This document shows positions 16,851 through 25,770 of a DNA stretch of 64,000 nt, piece after piece. Positions within the stretch are counted from its first letter, which is position 1. Every line of letters starts with the position of its first letter. The notes under the pieces were generated by a model. The model was not told where the DNA came from. It was given only the letters and a program-made list of their open reading frames with translations, and did no database searches. Source of the DNA: Rhodospirillales bacterium. GTDB taxonomy: Bacteria; Pseudomonadota; Alphaproteobacteria; Micavibrionales; Micavibrionaceae. Where the stretch lies: positions 1,984,001 to 2,048,000 of the forward strand of contig CP060239.1 in NCBI GenBank assembly GCA_023898785.1, written 5' to 3'. Position numbers and translations under genes: made by a program.

Positions 16851-17756
16851 TCATGCCGCCTGCCTGTGGTTTTGTTTCTCCGGGTGAAGGGCGCGGCCGC
16901 CGGAGCCGTTAGGCGGCGGCGGCAAGCCCGAGGCCGGAGAAACAAAATTTCGTTCATCATAAACGTCGTCCGGGGGTTGTCCATCAAATACCGAATGCGG
17001 CCTCTGCGCGTTGTAAAACGCCAGCCAGCGCCCGATATCCCGCCTGGCTTGCAGGCCGCTCTCGAACGCGTTCAGATACACGCATTCATATTTCAGACTC
17101 CGCCACAGCCGCTCGATGAACACATTGTCCATCCAGCGGCCCTTGCCGTCCATCGAGATCGCGATCCCGTTTTCTTTCAGGACGCCCGTCCACGCGTCCG
17201 CCGTGAACTGGCTGCCCTGATCGGTATTGAAGATCTCCGGCGGCCCGTAGCGGGCGATGGCTTCCTCCAGCGCCTCCACGCAAAAGCGCGTTTCCATCGT
17301 GTTCGACAGCCGCCAGGCCAGCACCTTCCGGCTGGCCCAGTCCATGATCGCTACCAGATACAAAAACCCGCGTTTGACAGGGATGTACGTGATATCCGCG
17401 CACCATACATGGTTCGGGCGGGTGATCGTGAGCCCCTTGAGCCGGTAGGGATAAATCCGGTGGCCGGGATGCGGCATCGAAGTGCGCGGCCTTTGATAGA
17501 CCGCCTCGATTCCCATCAGGCGCATCAGACGCCGCACGCGGGTGCGGCCTACCTCGTACCCCTGACGGCGCAGATGCCGGGCCATCTGACGGGACCCGTA
17601 AAACGGGGTTTGCAGGAATTGCGCGTCAATCAGCCGCATCAGCGCCAAATTGTCCGCGCTCTCCCCGCGCCGCTCGTAATACCAGCCAGAGCGGCTGATC
17701 CCCAGCAACCGGCACTGCGCCGCGATGCCGATATTGTCATTGGACGGGTCTACCAT
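16851..17756 (-). CDS. IS3-family transposase OrfB (DDE integrase core)
   Basis: 301 residues. An N-terminal HTH_21-like part (about 1-80, GISRSGWYYER and YGSRQMARHLRRQGYEVG) is followed by an rve integrase core with the DDE residues visible: Asp in VWCADITYIP, Asp in FNTDQGSQFT and Glu in NVFIERLWRSLK. It overlaps orfA by seven bases, the usual arrangement in which an OrfAB fusion is made by programmed frameshifting. The C-terminal tail after DERNFVSP is Pro/Gly-rich. It appears intact. Confidence 0.93.
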   Translation of the reverse strand: MVDPSNDNIGIAAQCRLLGISRSGWYYERRGESADNLALMRLIDAQFLQTPFYGSRQMARHLRRQGYEVGRTRVRRLMRLMGIEAVYQRPRTSMPHPGHRIYPYRLKGLTITRPNHVWCADITYIPVKRGFLYLVAIMDWASRKVLAWRLSNTMETRFCVEALEEAIARYGPPEIFNTDQGSQFTADAWTGVLKENGIAISMDGKGRWMDNVFIERLWRSLKYECVYLNAFESGLQARRDIGRWLAFYNAQRPHSVFDGQPPDDVYDERNFVSPASGLPPPPNGSGGRALHPEKQNHRQAA

Positions 17757-18061
17757 TTCCTGCCGCCCCCGGACCGCAACCGGGCGGAGGCATCGGCTAA
17801 AAAATCACGTTCCACTGTCAGCTGTCCGATCTTGGCGTGCAAGTCCCTGACCTCGGCGTTATGCGCGTCCGCTCGCGATTCCAGCTTGCCCGCAAAACCC
17901 GCCTCCAGCGCAGCCAGAGCCTCCTTCTTCCAACGGTGAATGACCGTCGCATGCACCCCGTAACGGGATGACAGCTCCGTGATCGGCGCGTCCTCCCGCA
18001 ACGCCGCCAGCGCAACCTGCGCTTTAAACTTCGCCGGGTAGTTCTTCCTTGTCTTACTCAT
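17750..18061 (-). CDS. IS3-family transposase OrfA
   Basis: 103 residues from ATG 18061 (MSKTRKNYPAKFKAQVALAA), the typical start of the transposase_8 HTH family; an upstream frame extension to 18085 is less likely. The HTH is at about residues 20-50 (SSRYGVHATVIHRWKKEAL) and a leucine-zipper-like region follows. It is cooperative with OrfB, which it overlaps. Confidence 0.9.
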   Translation of the reverse strand: MSKTRKNYPAKFKAQVALAALREDAPITELSSRYGVHATVIHRWKKEALAALEAGFAGKLESRADAHNAEVRDLHAKIGQLTVERDFLADASARLRSGGGRKW

Positions 18062-18212
18062 AATCCATGACCCTCCTTCGGTCATAGATCGTAGCTTAAC
18101 TCACTGTCCGAATTCTTGGGGCCACCTCTGCCTATAAAATCGAAAAACTTGATACAGAATCTGAAGAAAAGAAAGTTACGTAATCAAAAAAAGAGAGACA
18201 TAAAACATCAAT

Positions 18213-19901
18213 CTACATTGAAACCGTAGGTTCCGCGACAAGCTGGTGCGCAAGAGCAATGGCATCATCGTAACTGGCCGATATCCATAAATTTGTGTGA
18301 TTGTCTTTTATATCCGCCTTGTCCAGCATATCCCCAGGTTGAGGCTGCAAACCGCTCAAGATCACTTTTGTGTGTTTGGTATGGCATCCCTTCATAAGAT
18401 TTCTCATGGCATTCAAGCCTGCCACATCCATATACGGTACCAGTTTCATGCGGATAATAAGAATTTTTGGCACTTCGCCCATAGATTGGAGGGTTTCGAG
18501 CATCGTTCCGGCAACACCAAAAAAGAGTGGTCCGGTGATGCGAAAAACCTCAACGCCGACAGGGAGATCATCCCTTTGCTCTACATCCTCTTCGTTATCG
18601 TTAAAGATATCGCGTATATGACGTCCCTGAGAACGCAGTACAACGGATTTGCTCATCTCACGCATAAACAATAAGGAAGCTAGGGTCACGCCGACACCAA
18701 TAGCCACAGTCAAATCAACCAGAACCGTCAGGGCAAAAGTTAGAAGCATAACAGTACGGTCGCTTTTTGAGAGCCTGAAGATATGGATAAAATGTTGAAA
18801 TTCGCTCATATTCCAGGCCACGATAAATAAAATCGCCGATAGCGCGGCAAGCGGCACAAAAGCCATGATATCGGTTGCAAACAGGATGAACAGCAGGATG
18901 AATAAGGCATGAAACATCCCTGCCATTGGAGTTTTTCCACCTGCTTTTATGTTTGTAGCCGTGCGGGCTATGGCCCCAGTCGCGGGCATTCCACCGAAGA
19001 AGGCTGAGGCGATATTGGCAACACCTTGCCCGACAAGCTCCTGATTGGAGCGATGCTTATATCCTGTCATACCGTCCGCTACTACGGCAGAGAGCAAAGA
19101 TTCCACGCCTGCCAGAAAGGCAATGGTAAAAGCAGACGGAACGATGCTAATAAATTTTTCAAAATCCCAAGCTGGGATATGGGGCATTGGCAGCCCCGAA
19201 GGCATATCGGGAAACCGTGAGCCGATTGTCTCAACCGGCAAGTGAAAAACAAAAACGGTGAGTGCCGTTATCGCCACGGCGATAAGATAGCCCGGTAACT
19301 TGGGTGCAAAGCGTTTTAACAAGATGATCGTTAGCAATGCTGCCAACCCAACGATGAGGGTTATCAGGCTAAATGTATCAATATGCAAAAAATAGGATTG
19401 CCATTTGGCAATAAATTCTGCGGGGACTTCGGGAACATGCAGACCGAGAAAATCCTTGATCTGTGAGGAGGCTATAATGACCGCTATTCCGGCGGTAAAG
19501 CCTGTGACAACAGGATAGGGAATATATTTGACGACCCGTCCAAATTTTGCATACCCGGCAATGACAAGGATAATTCCGGCCAGAAGCGTGGCCAGAATCA
19601 AGCCATCATAGCCGTACTGGGCAATCACGTTAAAGATAACAACAATGAACGCGCCAGTCGGCCCACCAATCTGAACCCGCGACCCGCCAAGAAACGAGAT
19701 TAAAAATCCGGCAATGACGGCAGTAATTAGTCCCTTATCCGGCGATGCGCCGCTGGCAATTCCCAATGCCATCGACAAGGGCAGAGCCACAATAGCTACG
19801 GTTAGCCCAGCCATAACATCTGATTTAAACGTATCAAAATTATAGCCCTGACGGAGAAGTGAAAAAAGCTTGGGTGTAAAATGTGCAGGAATCATATTCA
19901 A
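18213..19901 (-). CDS. SulP family anion transporter with STAS domain
   Basis: 562 residues, integral inner-membrane protein. The N-terminal part has the SulP pattern (DVMAGLTVAIVALPLSMALG, then GPTGAFIVV), ten or more membrane helices to about residue 420, and a C-terminal STAS domain (about 445-555: VFRITGPLFFGVAGTML). The substrate (sulfate, bicarbonate or another anion) cannot be told from sequence. Its ATG overlaps the stop of the XRE gene by four bases, so transporter and regulator are co-translated. Confidence 0.9.
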   Translation of the reverse strand: MNMIPAHFTPKLFSLLRQGYNFDTFKSDVMAGLTVAIVALPLSMALGIASGASPDKGLITAVIAGFLISFLGGSRVQIGGPTGAFIVVIFNVIAQYGYDGLILATLLAGIILVIAGYAKFGRVVKYIPYPVVTGFTAGIAVIIASSQIKDFLGLHVPEVPAEFIAKWQSYFLHIDTFSLITLIVGLAALLTIILLKRFAPKLPGYLIAVAITALTVFVFHLPVETIGSRFPDMPSGLPMPHIPAWDFEKFISIVPSAFTIAFLAGVESLLSAVVADGMTGYKHRSNQELVGQGVANIASAFFGGMPATGAIARTATNIKAGGKTPMAGMFHALFILLFILFATDIMAFVPLAALSAILFIVAWNMSEFQHFIHIFRLSKSDRTVMLLTFALTVLVDLTVAIGVGVTLASLLFMREMSKSVVLRSQGRHIRDIFNDNEEDVEQRDDLPVGVEVFRITGPLFFGVAGTMLETLQSMGEVPKILIIRMKLVPYMDVAGLNAMRNLMKGCHTKHTKVILSGLQPQPGDMLDKADIKDNHTNLWISASYDDAIALAHQLVAEPTVSM

Positions 19902-20158
19902 GACGCTTCGGATTTATTGATAAGGCGAACGCCCCGGCCTTGGCCGGTGCTGATGACGGATTCACCGATCAACTCAACCCCAGCTTCATTTAGGGCGCTT
20001 ATTATTTTTGTAAGAGAATCGACATTGCCACGTACCATATCATCACTGCTCTCCATACGCTGGATCGTTGGCAGTGAAAGGCCGGAAAGCTCAGCTAGTT
20101 GTTTTTGATCCCAGCCCAACAAGGCGCGGGCGGCGCGAAGTTGTGGTGACGTAATCAT
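19898..20158 (-). CDS. XRE-family transcriptional regulator linked to SulP
   Basis: 86 residues. The HTH covers about residues 5-60 (LRAARALLGWDQKQLAELSG, SLPTIQRMESSDD), followed by GVELIGESVISTGQGRGVRL, the short tail seen in many alphaproteobacterial one-domain XRE regulators. Its stop overlaps the SulP start, so it probably controls that operon including itself. The ATG is two bases from the stop of a 51-codon frame upstream. Confidence 0.88.
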   Translation of the reverse strand: MITSPQLRAARALLGWDQKQLAELSGLSLPTIQRMESSDDMVRGNVDSLTKIISALNEAGVELIGESVISTGQGRGVRLINKSEAS

Positions 20159-20161
20159 GAC

Positions 20162-20317
20162 TCAATCCGTAGCTCTGTTGCTGCAATCTTCCTCTTTGGG
20201 AAGTAAGTATTTTGGCTCTTTTTGATTGGCTGCACGCTTATCGATCCACTGTTTTTGAGGCGGTTTTTTGATTGGAAGATCATCTTTGATAATTTTAGGC
20301 TGTGTATTTGACTTCAT
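20162..20317 (-). CDS. Small Lys-rich protein, first in the XRE-SulP unit
   Basis: 51 residues from ATG at 20315-20317 to TGA at 20162-20164; starts MKSNTQPKIIKDDLPIKKPP. It is hydrophilic, with no recognised domain. It ends three bases before the XRE start codon, so if real it is the first gene of the operon. Position and length-neutral composition argue for it; the lack of a strong ribosome binding site argues against. Confidence 0.45.
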   Translation of the reverse strand: MKSNTQPKIIKDDLPIKKPPQKQWIDKRAANQKEPKYLLPKEEDCSNRATD

Positions 20318-20389
20318 AAATCATATATAAGCATTATAAAAGAATGTTTCAAGATATAAATATCATGTATAAAACATCATTTGGCGCAT

Positions 20390-20767
20390 ATGAAAATGAA
20401 CAAAAACAAGACAAACAAAACCCAGGACGTGCTCTGGCGCGGCATAAAAGGGGATTGCCCGAATTGCGGACAAGGGAATCTTTTTAAATCATATATAACA
20501 CAAAACAAAATTTGCTCTGTTTGTCATGAAGATTTCTCAGACATCCGCGCTGATGATGCACCGCCGTGGCTGACAATTCTTATTACGGGCCACATCATGG
20601 CACCGTTTATATTTTATTTTGTAACACATGATGTTTTTCCGGACGTTGTAGAAACAACTATACTGATTATAATAGCTTTGCTTTGCGTCTTTCTTATTCT
20701 GCCGCGCGCCAAAGGACTTTTCATTGCGGCAATCTGGCTTACCCGAAACAAAAAAGACAGCGACTGA
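20390..20767 (+). CDS. DUF983 family membrane protein
   Basis: 125 residues. The N-terminal CPNCGQGNLF followed about 20 residues later by CSVCHEDF is the two-CxxC zinc-ribbon-like motif of DUF983, and two hydrophobic helices follow (about 60-82 and 87-107, containing APPWLTILITGHI). In alphaproteobacteria this family often accompanies cytochrome c oxidase genes, but none is near here. Start at ATG 20390 is preferred to the TTG nine bases upstream. Function unknown. Confidence 0.8.
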   Translation: MKMNKNKTNKTQDVLWRGIKGDCPNCGQGNLFKSYITQNKICSVCHEDFSDIRADDAPPWLTILITGHIMAPFIFYFVTHDVFPDVVETTILIIIALLCVFLILPRAKGLFIAAIWLTRNKKDSD

Positions 20768-20863
20768 AATTTATCGTCAATTGCGAAAGATGTGGAGAAG
20801 CTCTAAAGCCAAAAGCAGAGCATTGCAGTCTTCTCACCCGTAAAGTTTGATATAAAGATATTG

Positions 20864-22120
20864 TTAATCATTCATTTTGAATGCCTTCCCCGTATCAGCG
20901 TGGATGGCCGTTTTTCCTGTGGCTTCTTGCCAGCGTTCGACAATCACGTCCACGTATTTGGGGTCAAGCTCGATCAGACGCGCATAACGCCCTGTATTTT
21001 CCGCAGCAATCATAGTCGTGCCGGATCCGCCAAACGGATCGAGGATAATATCCTGCGTTTTGCTGGAATTGAGGATCGCCTTTTCGACCAACGCGACCGG
21101 CTTCATTGTCGGATGGACGGTGTTAACCTGTGGGCGGTTTACGTGCCACAAGTCGCTTTGATCTCGCGCACCGCACCAGTAATGGTCGTTACCTTTGCGC
21201 CAGCCGTACATAATCGGCTCATATTGCTTGTGATAATCAGACCAGCCGAGCGTGTAATGGTTTTTCGCCCATATAATCTGCGTGGAAACATGACCGCCAT
21301 TCTCAGTAAATGCCTTTTCCAGATTGGCCATTTCGCTGCCGGACATGCAGATGTAAATGGCGCCTTTGGTATATTCGAGTGCCAGGGCGCACAAATCGGA
21401 GAGGAATTTGCCGAATGCCGCGCCCAGATTATCGTTTTTAATTTCACGGCCTTTTATTTTCTTGCCCTTACCACGGGCGCGTGTCTCCTCCGTCCGGCCA
21501 TAATTCACGTTATACGGGGGGTCGGTAAACACCATGTCGGCCAACTCTTCCGCCCCAAAGAGCTTCTCGTAATCCTCTTTCTTTGTGGAGTCACCGCACA
21601 GCACCTTATGCCTGCCACATAACCACAGATCCCCCACACGCGACACCGGATCGTCCGGTGGCTCTGGCACGTTTTCTTCTTCGCCTTCGCCCTGGTCGTC
21701 CTCACTGCCGTCTGACAGTAACAACTCATCAAGAAACACTGGATCGAGTGCCAAATCTTCCAGATCAAAATCCTCGACCTCACGTAAAAACTCAGCCTCG
21801 ATCTTTAAAAGCTGTTCATTCCACGTAGCGTTCTCAGCAATGCTGTTGTCAACGATGGTGAGCGCACGACGGTCGGCCTCGGTCTCACAGTGAACAGCGA
21901 TGACCGGAACCTCTTTAAGCCCGAGGTTTTGTGCAGCTTTGAGGCGACCGTGTCCGGCGATAATAATACCGTTCTGGTCTACCTTGATTGGGTTATAGAA
22001 GCCCCACCGCATGATGGAGCGTTCGATTTGTTTGATCTGCTGCTCGCTGTGTGCGCGGGCGTTCCCCTCGTAGGGGGTGACATCATTTATTGATCGATAC
22101 TCGACCTTGAGCTCGTGCAT
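20864..22120 (-). CDS. ParB-domain DNA methyltransferase (N6-adenine type)
   Basis: 418 residues. Residues 1-130 form a ParB/Srx-like domain (YEGNARAHSEQQIKQIERSI, IIAGHGRLKAAQNLG). The C-terminal part is an N4/N6 methyltransferase: the catalytic TDPPYNVNY (about 203) and the SAM-binding DPFGGSGTTMIAAE (about 365). DPPY points to adenine as target. The ParB-methyltransferase fusion is typical of prophages and conjugative elements, and no restriction gene lies beside it, so it is an orphan enzyme. It shares its strand with the C5 methyltransferase fragment upstream. Confidence 0.9.
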   Translation of the reverse strand: MHELKVEYRSINDVTPYEGNARAHSEQQIKQIERSIMRWGFYNPIKVDQNGIIIAGHGRLKAAQNLGLKEVPVIAVHCETEADRRALTIVDNSIAENATWNEQLLKIEAEFLREVEDFDLEDLALDPVFLDELLLSDGSEDDQGEGEEENVPEPPDDPVSRVGDLWLCGRHKVLCGDSTKKEDYEKLFGAEELADMVFTDPPYNVNYGRTEETRARGKGKKIKGREIKNDNLGAAFGKFLSDLCALALEYTKGAIYICMSGSEMANLEKAFTENGGHVSTQIIWAKNHYTLGWSDYHKQYEPIMYGWRKGNDHYWCGARDQSDLWHVNRPQVNTVHPTMKPVALVEKAILNSSKTQDIILDPFGGSGTTMIAAENTGRYARLIELDPKYVDVIVERWQEATGKTAIHADTGKAFKMND

Positions 22121-22249
22121 TTTTCACTCTGCTTTCATGTTGCTGGGGTTGTTGCGCGAGAGCGCAAAAATAAAAAAGGTACTGTGGGCGGCGAACGGAT
22201 ACGGGCGGCGAACGCGCATTTGTTTTTTAGCGTCAGACCTCGCAACTTA

Positions 22250-22367
22250 GTTGACAGGTTGACAGAACAGGGATTGCAACCTTTTGATTTCTTTAGATAA
22301 TCTTTCGACTTGATTTCCGCTTGGTTGACAGGATCGCTCTGGTTGACAATTCGGCACTTGGTTGACA
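22250..22367 (+). repeat. Five GTTGACA repeats between the methyltransferase genes
   Basis: GTTGACA occurs at 22250, 22258, 22324, 22342 and 22361, always in the same orientation and mostly as GGTTGACA. Spacing is irregular (8, 66, 18 and 19 bases). The region 22121-22414 has no gene I can support. The array could be protein-binding iterons or the wreck of a coding repeat. Confidence 0.5.
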
Positions 22368-22414
22368 AAGCCCGCAACAATCCCGCAACACAGGATTACG
22401 ATGCGATGTGCCGT

Positions 22415-23366
22415 TCATGCACGGAGAGCAGCAAGCAAAATTCGGAACGCATAAGCTGCCACCAGTGGCACCACTCCGTTTCCACAGAGCCGAAGTCTGT
22501 CCACCCGAAAGGCCATCCCATCAGCCATTCGGTGAACAGCGGGTTTAAACGCATCTGCGACATATCCCCATTGCTCTCGGTCGCCTGGGGATGGTGGCCA
22601 GACCGGAAAGCCAGAAACGGTAACGAAATCTGCTGCGTCTTCCGGTCGTTCATGCCTGGGGAATCCTTCCAGTCCCGAGCGCATGGCGTTGGCCATGCTT
22701 TGGCTTGTGCCGTCAGAGAACTGTGGACTTCGTCCGTCCGGTCGTTCATCCGCTTCAGGAAGGTTTCCTGCTTCTCGCCACTCTCGCTCACCCGCGGGGT
22801 CAGCCATTGCCGTGCTGTCTGTGACAGCCCCTTGCTGAACGGCGGCTTGTTCGACCCTGGCTCGTGCGCCCGAGGTGTCGGCCACTGGACTTTCGCCGTC
22901 TTGTAATCCTGACCGGATTTCTGTTTTTCCAGATCCTGTTTCGTGTACGGGAAGTCGGCCGGTTGCATGACTGTCTCCGCCAGCGATGGTGTCCGCAGCA
23001 CATTGCGACCGTCCTTGCGGATCATTTTCTCCGCAGGCCGTGCCGTGTTCACCGAGGCATCGGTCGCGGTCACGGTAGGCCAGGATGAATAAGCGTTCTC
23101 GCTTATGCGGCGCACCGACTTCTTCCGCAGTAAACAAGCCCGCCGCAACGCTGTAACCCATTGATCGTAAGTCGTCATGGACTTGCTGGAAGCCCAGACG
23201 TAGGTGGTGAGAGACGTTTTCAAAGAAACAAATTTCTGGTTCGATAACGCCGACAATATCCTTGATGTGCGGCCAGAGGTGCCGAGGGTCTTTTTCGGCG
23301 CGTTTGGATCCGGCGATTGAGAACGGCTGGCACGGATATCCTGCAGTGAGGATACCTGGCCTGAAA
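22415..23366 (-). pseudogene. DNA (cytosine-5) methyltransferase, N-terminus lost
   Basis: The visible protein starts at PGILTAGYPCQPFSIAG, which holds the catalytic Cys of motif IV. Motif VI is present (CFFENVSH), motif VIII as PHKRERLFILA and motif X near the end as GNGVVPLVA. Motif I (SAM binding), which must precede the catalytic loop by about 60-70 residues, is absent. At about 23350-23366 the DNA instead becomes a multicopper oxidase gene on the other strand. The open frame continues to 23467 but only as the antisense of that gene. Phage-type enzyme, not functional in this form. Confidence 0.8.
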
Positions 23367-24386
23367 ATGCAGGTTGTGTCATCGGACGGGCAGAATGTTG
23401 AGCCTGTTTCTGTTGATGAGTTTCGTTTTGGTGTGGCTGAAACATACGATGTCATCGTAACGCCCAAGGAAGATAAAGCCTATACGATTACAGCAGAACC
23501 GATTGATCGCAGTGGCTTTGCACTTGGCACACTGGCTCCGCGTGACGGCATGAAGGGTGAAATTCCTGAGCAGCGTTTCCGCACTCTTTTAACCATGGCC
23601 GACATGGGTATGGGACATGATATGAGCGGCATGGATCATAGTAAAATGACGCCAGAAGAAATGGAGGATATGATGGCTGAGATGGAAAGCGGCTGGGCGA
23701 AAGCGGGCACCCCCAAGGGTGATAAGCAGCTTAGCTATTCCGACCTGCGCTATCTTGGCACACAAAAGGATGTGCGCCAGCCTGAGCGTGAAATTCTGGT
23801 GCGTCTCGGCGGCAATATGGAGCGTTATATCTGGACGATGAATGGCAAGAAATACTCCGACTCTGGGCCGATGAAGTTAAGATATGGTGAGCGTGTCAGA
23901 CTGAAATTTGTCAATGACACCATGATGGCGCACCCGATGCACTTACACGGAATGTTTGTGCAGCTTGAAAACGGCCAGCCGATGGAAAAGCTGCCCAATA
24001 AACATACAGTGATTGTACCGCCTGGCGGGAGCTATTCTGTATTGCTGACGGCAGATGAGGCAGGAGAATGGGCATTCCACTGCCATCTTCTCTACCACAT
24101 GGCCGCTGGCATGATGACGAAAGCTGTTGTCGCCAAACTTGATCCATCGGACATCCCTGATTACGCAAAGGCCGCGCCTTATAGGCCGAATGCAGCGGCA
24201 AAGCCAATGCATCATGATATGGGCGGCATGGATCATTCCAAGATGGACCATTCTCAAATGGATCACGGGCAAATGAAAATGGATATGCCCGCCATGGAAG
24301 GTATGGATCATAGTAAAATGGATCACTCCCAAATGAACCACGACACAAAAACTGAAACGCAAGGAGGGCACAACCATGCGCACTAA
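23345..24386 (+). pseudogene. copA: Copper-resistance multicopper oxidase, 5' end lost
   Basis: From VRIPGLKMQVV the sequence is the C-terminal two thirds of a periplasmic CopA/PcoA-type multicopper oxidase. The copper-site motifs MAHPMHLHGMF and FHCHLLYHMAAGMM are both intact, and there are Met/His-rich repeats (MDHSKMDHSQMDHG) near the end. The signal peptide and first cupredoxin domain are missing: the 5' side is antisense to the truncated methyltransferase. The frame stays open upstream to 23262 by chance. It overlaps copB by 11 bases. Confidence 0.8.
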
Positions 24387-25107
24387 ACTTTTTTTCACAA
24401 CATCATTGTTCTTATTGGCCATGGCTATGCCTGCCTTTGCTGAAGAGGCTCATAACCACAATCCTGCCGATCATCAGCATGGATCGGAAGCCTATCACAT
24501 GTTCAGGGTAGAAACGGATTACGGAGCCGGAGAACACGGCCCAGTTGCCCGTTTCGATATTGATGGCTGGTATGGGACGGATGAAAATAAACTCTGGCTC
24601 AGAAGCGAAGTTGAAAACTCCGATGGCGTAACAGAAAAAGCCGAATTTCAAGCGCTCTACAGCCGTAATGTTGCAACCTTCTGGGACTTACAGGCAGGGC
24701 TTCGCCACGATACGCAGCCGACTTCTACTACCTATGCAGTCTTTGGGGTTGAAGGGCTTGCGCCGTATTTCTTTGAAACGGAGGCGCATCTATTCGTTAG
24801 TGACGAGGGCGATGTTACGGCGCGATTGCGAGAGGAAAACGACTTTCTTGTAACACAGCGCCTAATCTTACAGCCATACGCAGAAGTCAATTTATCGGCG
24901 CAGGATGTTGAGGATCAGGAAATCGGTGCAGGTTTGACTGATGGCGAAATCGGCCTTCAAACCCGCTACGAGTTTACCCGTAAATTCGCGCCTTATATCG
25001 ATGTCCGTTATGAGCGCAAATTCGGTGAAACCTCTTCGATTGCCAAAAGTAACGGTGAGGACAATGACAACTTTATTGCAGGGGTCGGCCTGCGCTTAAT
25101 GTTTTAG
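24376..25107 (+). CDS. copB: Copper resistance protein B, outer membrane
   Basis: 243 residues. A signal peptide (about 1-22, ending MPAFAEE) leads to a His-rich stretch, then the CopB domain (RVETDYGAG, FDIDGWYGTDENKLWLRSE, LQAGLRHD) of an outer-membrane beta-barrel; the protein ends in GLRLMF, with the terminal Phe of such barrels. It binds and keeps copper at the outer membrane. It starts within the last codons of copA, so both were one operon. Confidence 0.92.
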   Translation: MRTKLFFTTSLFLLAMAMPAFAEEAHNHNPADHQHGSEAYHMFRVETDYGAGEHGPVARFDIDGWYGTDENKLWLRSEVENSDGVTEKAEFQALYSRNVATFWDLQAGLRHDTQPTSTTYAVFGVEGLAPYFFETEAHLFVSDEGDVTARLREENDFLVTQRLILQPYAEVNLSAQDVEDQEIGAGLTDGEIGLQTRYEFTRKFAPYIDVRYERKFGETSSIAKSNGEDNDNFIAGVGLRLMF

Positions 25108-25117
25108 GAGGAAGATC

Positions 25118-25744
25118 ATGGACATGATGATGAACATGGAAATTATACCAAACTGGCACCCCATATTGGTGCATTTTACAATCGCGCTTTTAAGCGTCTC
25201 TGCCGTGTTGTTTATCGCAGAGATATTTGTCAGGAAACAGTCCTGGCATATCCAGCTTGTAACGGTTGCAAGGTGGAATTTATGGCTTGGGGCTTTGGCC
25301 ACTATTGCTACGGTGATAGCCGGATTTTATGCCTTTAATTCTGTTCCCCATAGCAGTGAACATCAGCATCTTGCCATGCTCGATCACCGTAAATGGGCTT
25401 TAAGCACCGCTGCCTTGTTTGTGCTTCTGGCACTATGGTCTTTTTCTGTGACTTTGCGCGTCAAAGCTGACTTCGGAAAAGGAACAAATTTGGTCTTTGT
25501 AGGGCTTATTACAATAGCTGGACTTATGCTGGCGACAACCGGATATAAAGGAGCGGAGCTTGTTTACCGCCACGGCCTTGGCGTTATTCCCATGCAGATG
25601 AGTATGGCCGGAGGTCATCACCATAGCCACGGCGGACACGAGCATACTGAAAAAAGCCCAGAAGAACATCACGACACCATGCCGAGCACGGAAATGCCTG
25701 ATACGGATGAAAGTCATCACGATCACAACGCACATCAACATTAA
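25118..25744 (+). CDS. DUF2231 membrane protein with His-rich tail
   Basis: 208 residues with AGGAGG just upstream. About four hydrophobic helices (roughly 15-40, 50-75, 90-112, 118-140) begin with IPNWHPILVHFTIALLSVSA, the DUF2231 hallmark. The last 50 residues are rich in His (GGHHHSHGGHEH and SHHDHNAHQH), which should bind metal. It lies 10 bases after copB and belongs to the copper operon. Its role, possibly copper handling or sensing at the membrane, is inferred from context. Confidence 0.85.
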   Translation: MDMMMNMEIIPNWHPILVHFTIALLSVSAVLFIAEIFVRKQSWHIQLVTVARWNLWLGALATIATVIAGFYAFNSVPHSSEHQHLAMLDHRKWALSTAALFVLLALWSFSVTLRVKADFGKGTNLVFVGLITIAGLMLATTGYKGAELVYRHGLGVIPMQMSMAGGHHHSHGGHEHTEKSPEEHHDTMPSTEMPDTDESHHDHNAHQH

Positions 25745-25770
25745 CCCCAACTCTAAAAAGGAGAAAGAAA

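Larger units (their letters stand above)
16787..18129 (-). mobile_element. IS3-family insertion sequence
   Basis: About 1343 bases, with orfA and orfB on the minus strand and imperfect terminal inverted repeats of about 40-50 bases: both ends start AGAGGTGG and share an inner GTTAAGCTACGATC. The target duplication cannot be read with certainty. GC content is clearly higher than the surroundings, so it is a recent arrival. Both transposase frames look intact. Confidence 0.85.
16596..18182 (+). pseudogene. PAS-domain sensor gene interrupted by IS3-family element
   Basis: The 5' part (16596 to about 16786) has a strong AGGAGG site and encodes about 64 residues that match the start of a PAS domain as found in alphaproteobacterial chemoreceptors (VLPLNVLTCDPKTLVIDYAN). 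The IS element follows. After its right end (18129) a short tail in the same sense, ending AYKIEKLDTESEEKKVT, stops at about 18182. If both pieces belong to one gene, the intact product would be only about 90 residues, so material may also have been deleted. Not functional as it stands. Confidence 0.6.

Noticed and set aside
16848..17939. 363-codon plus-strand frame
   Set aside because: It is the antisense of the IS3 OrfB/OrfA genes, kept open by high GC content.
22250..22367. CRISPR array from the GTTGACA copies
   Set aside because: The repeat is only seven to eight bases, spacing is irregular, and no cas gene is present.
22115..22414. Small genes between the methyltransferases (22115-22300 plus, 22135-22380 minus)
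   Set aside because: Both run over the GTTGACA repeats and show no domain or ribosome binding site.
22396..23445. 349-codon minus-strand frame parallel to the C5 methyltransferase
   Set aside because: Alternative frame of the same DNA; only the other frame shows methyltransferase motifs.
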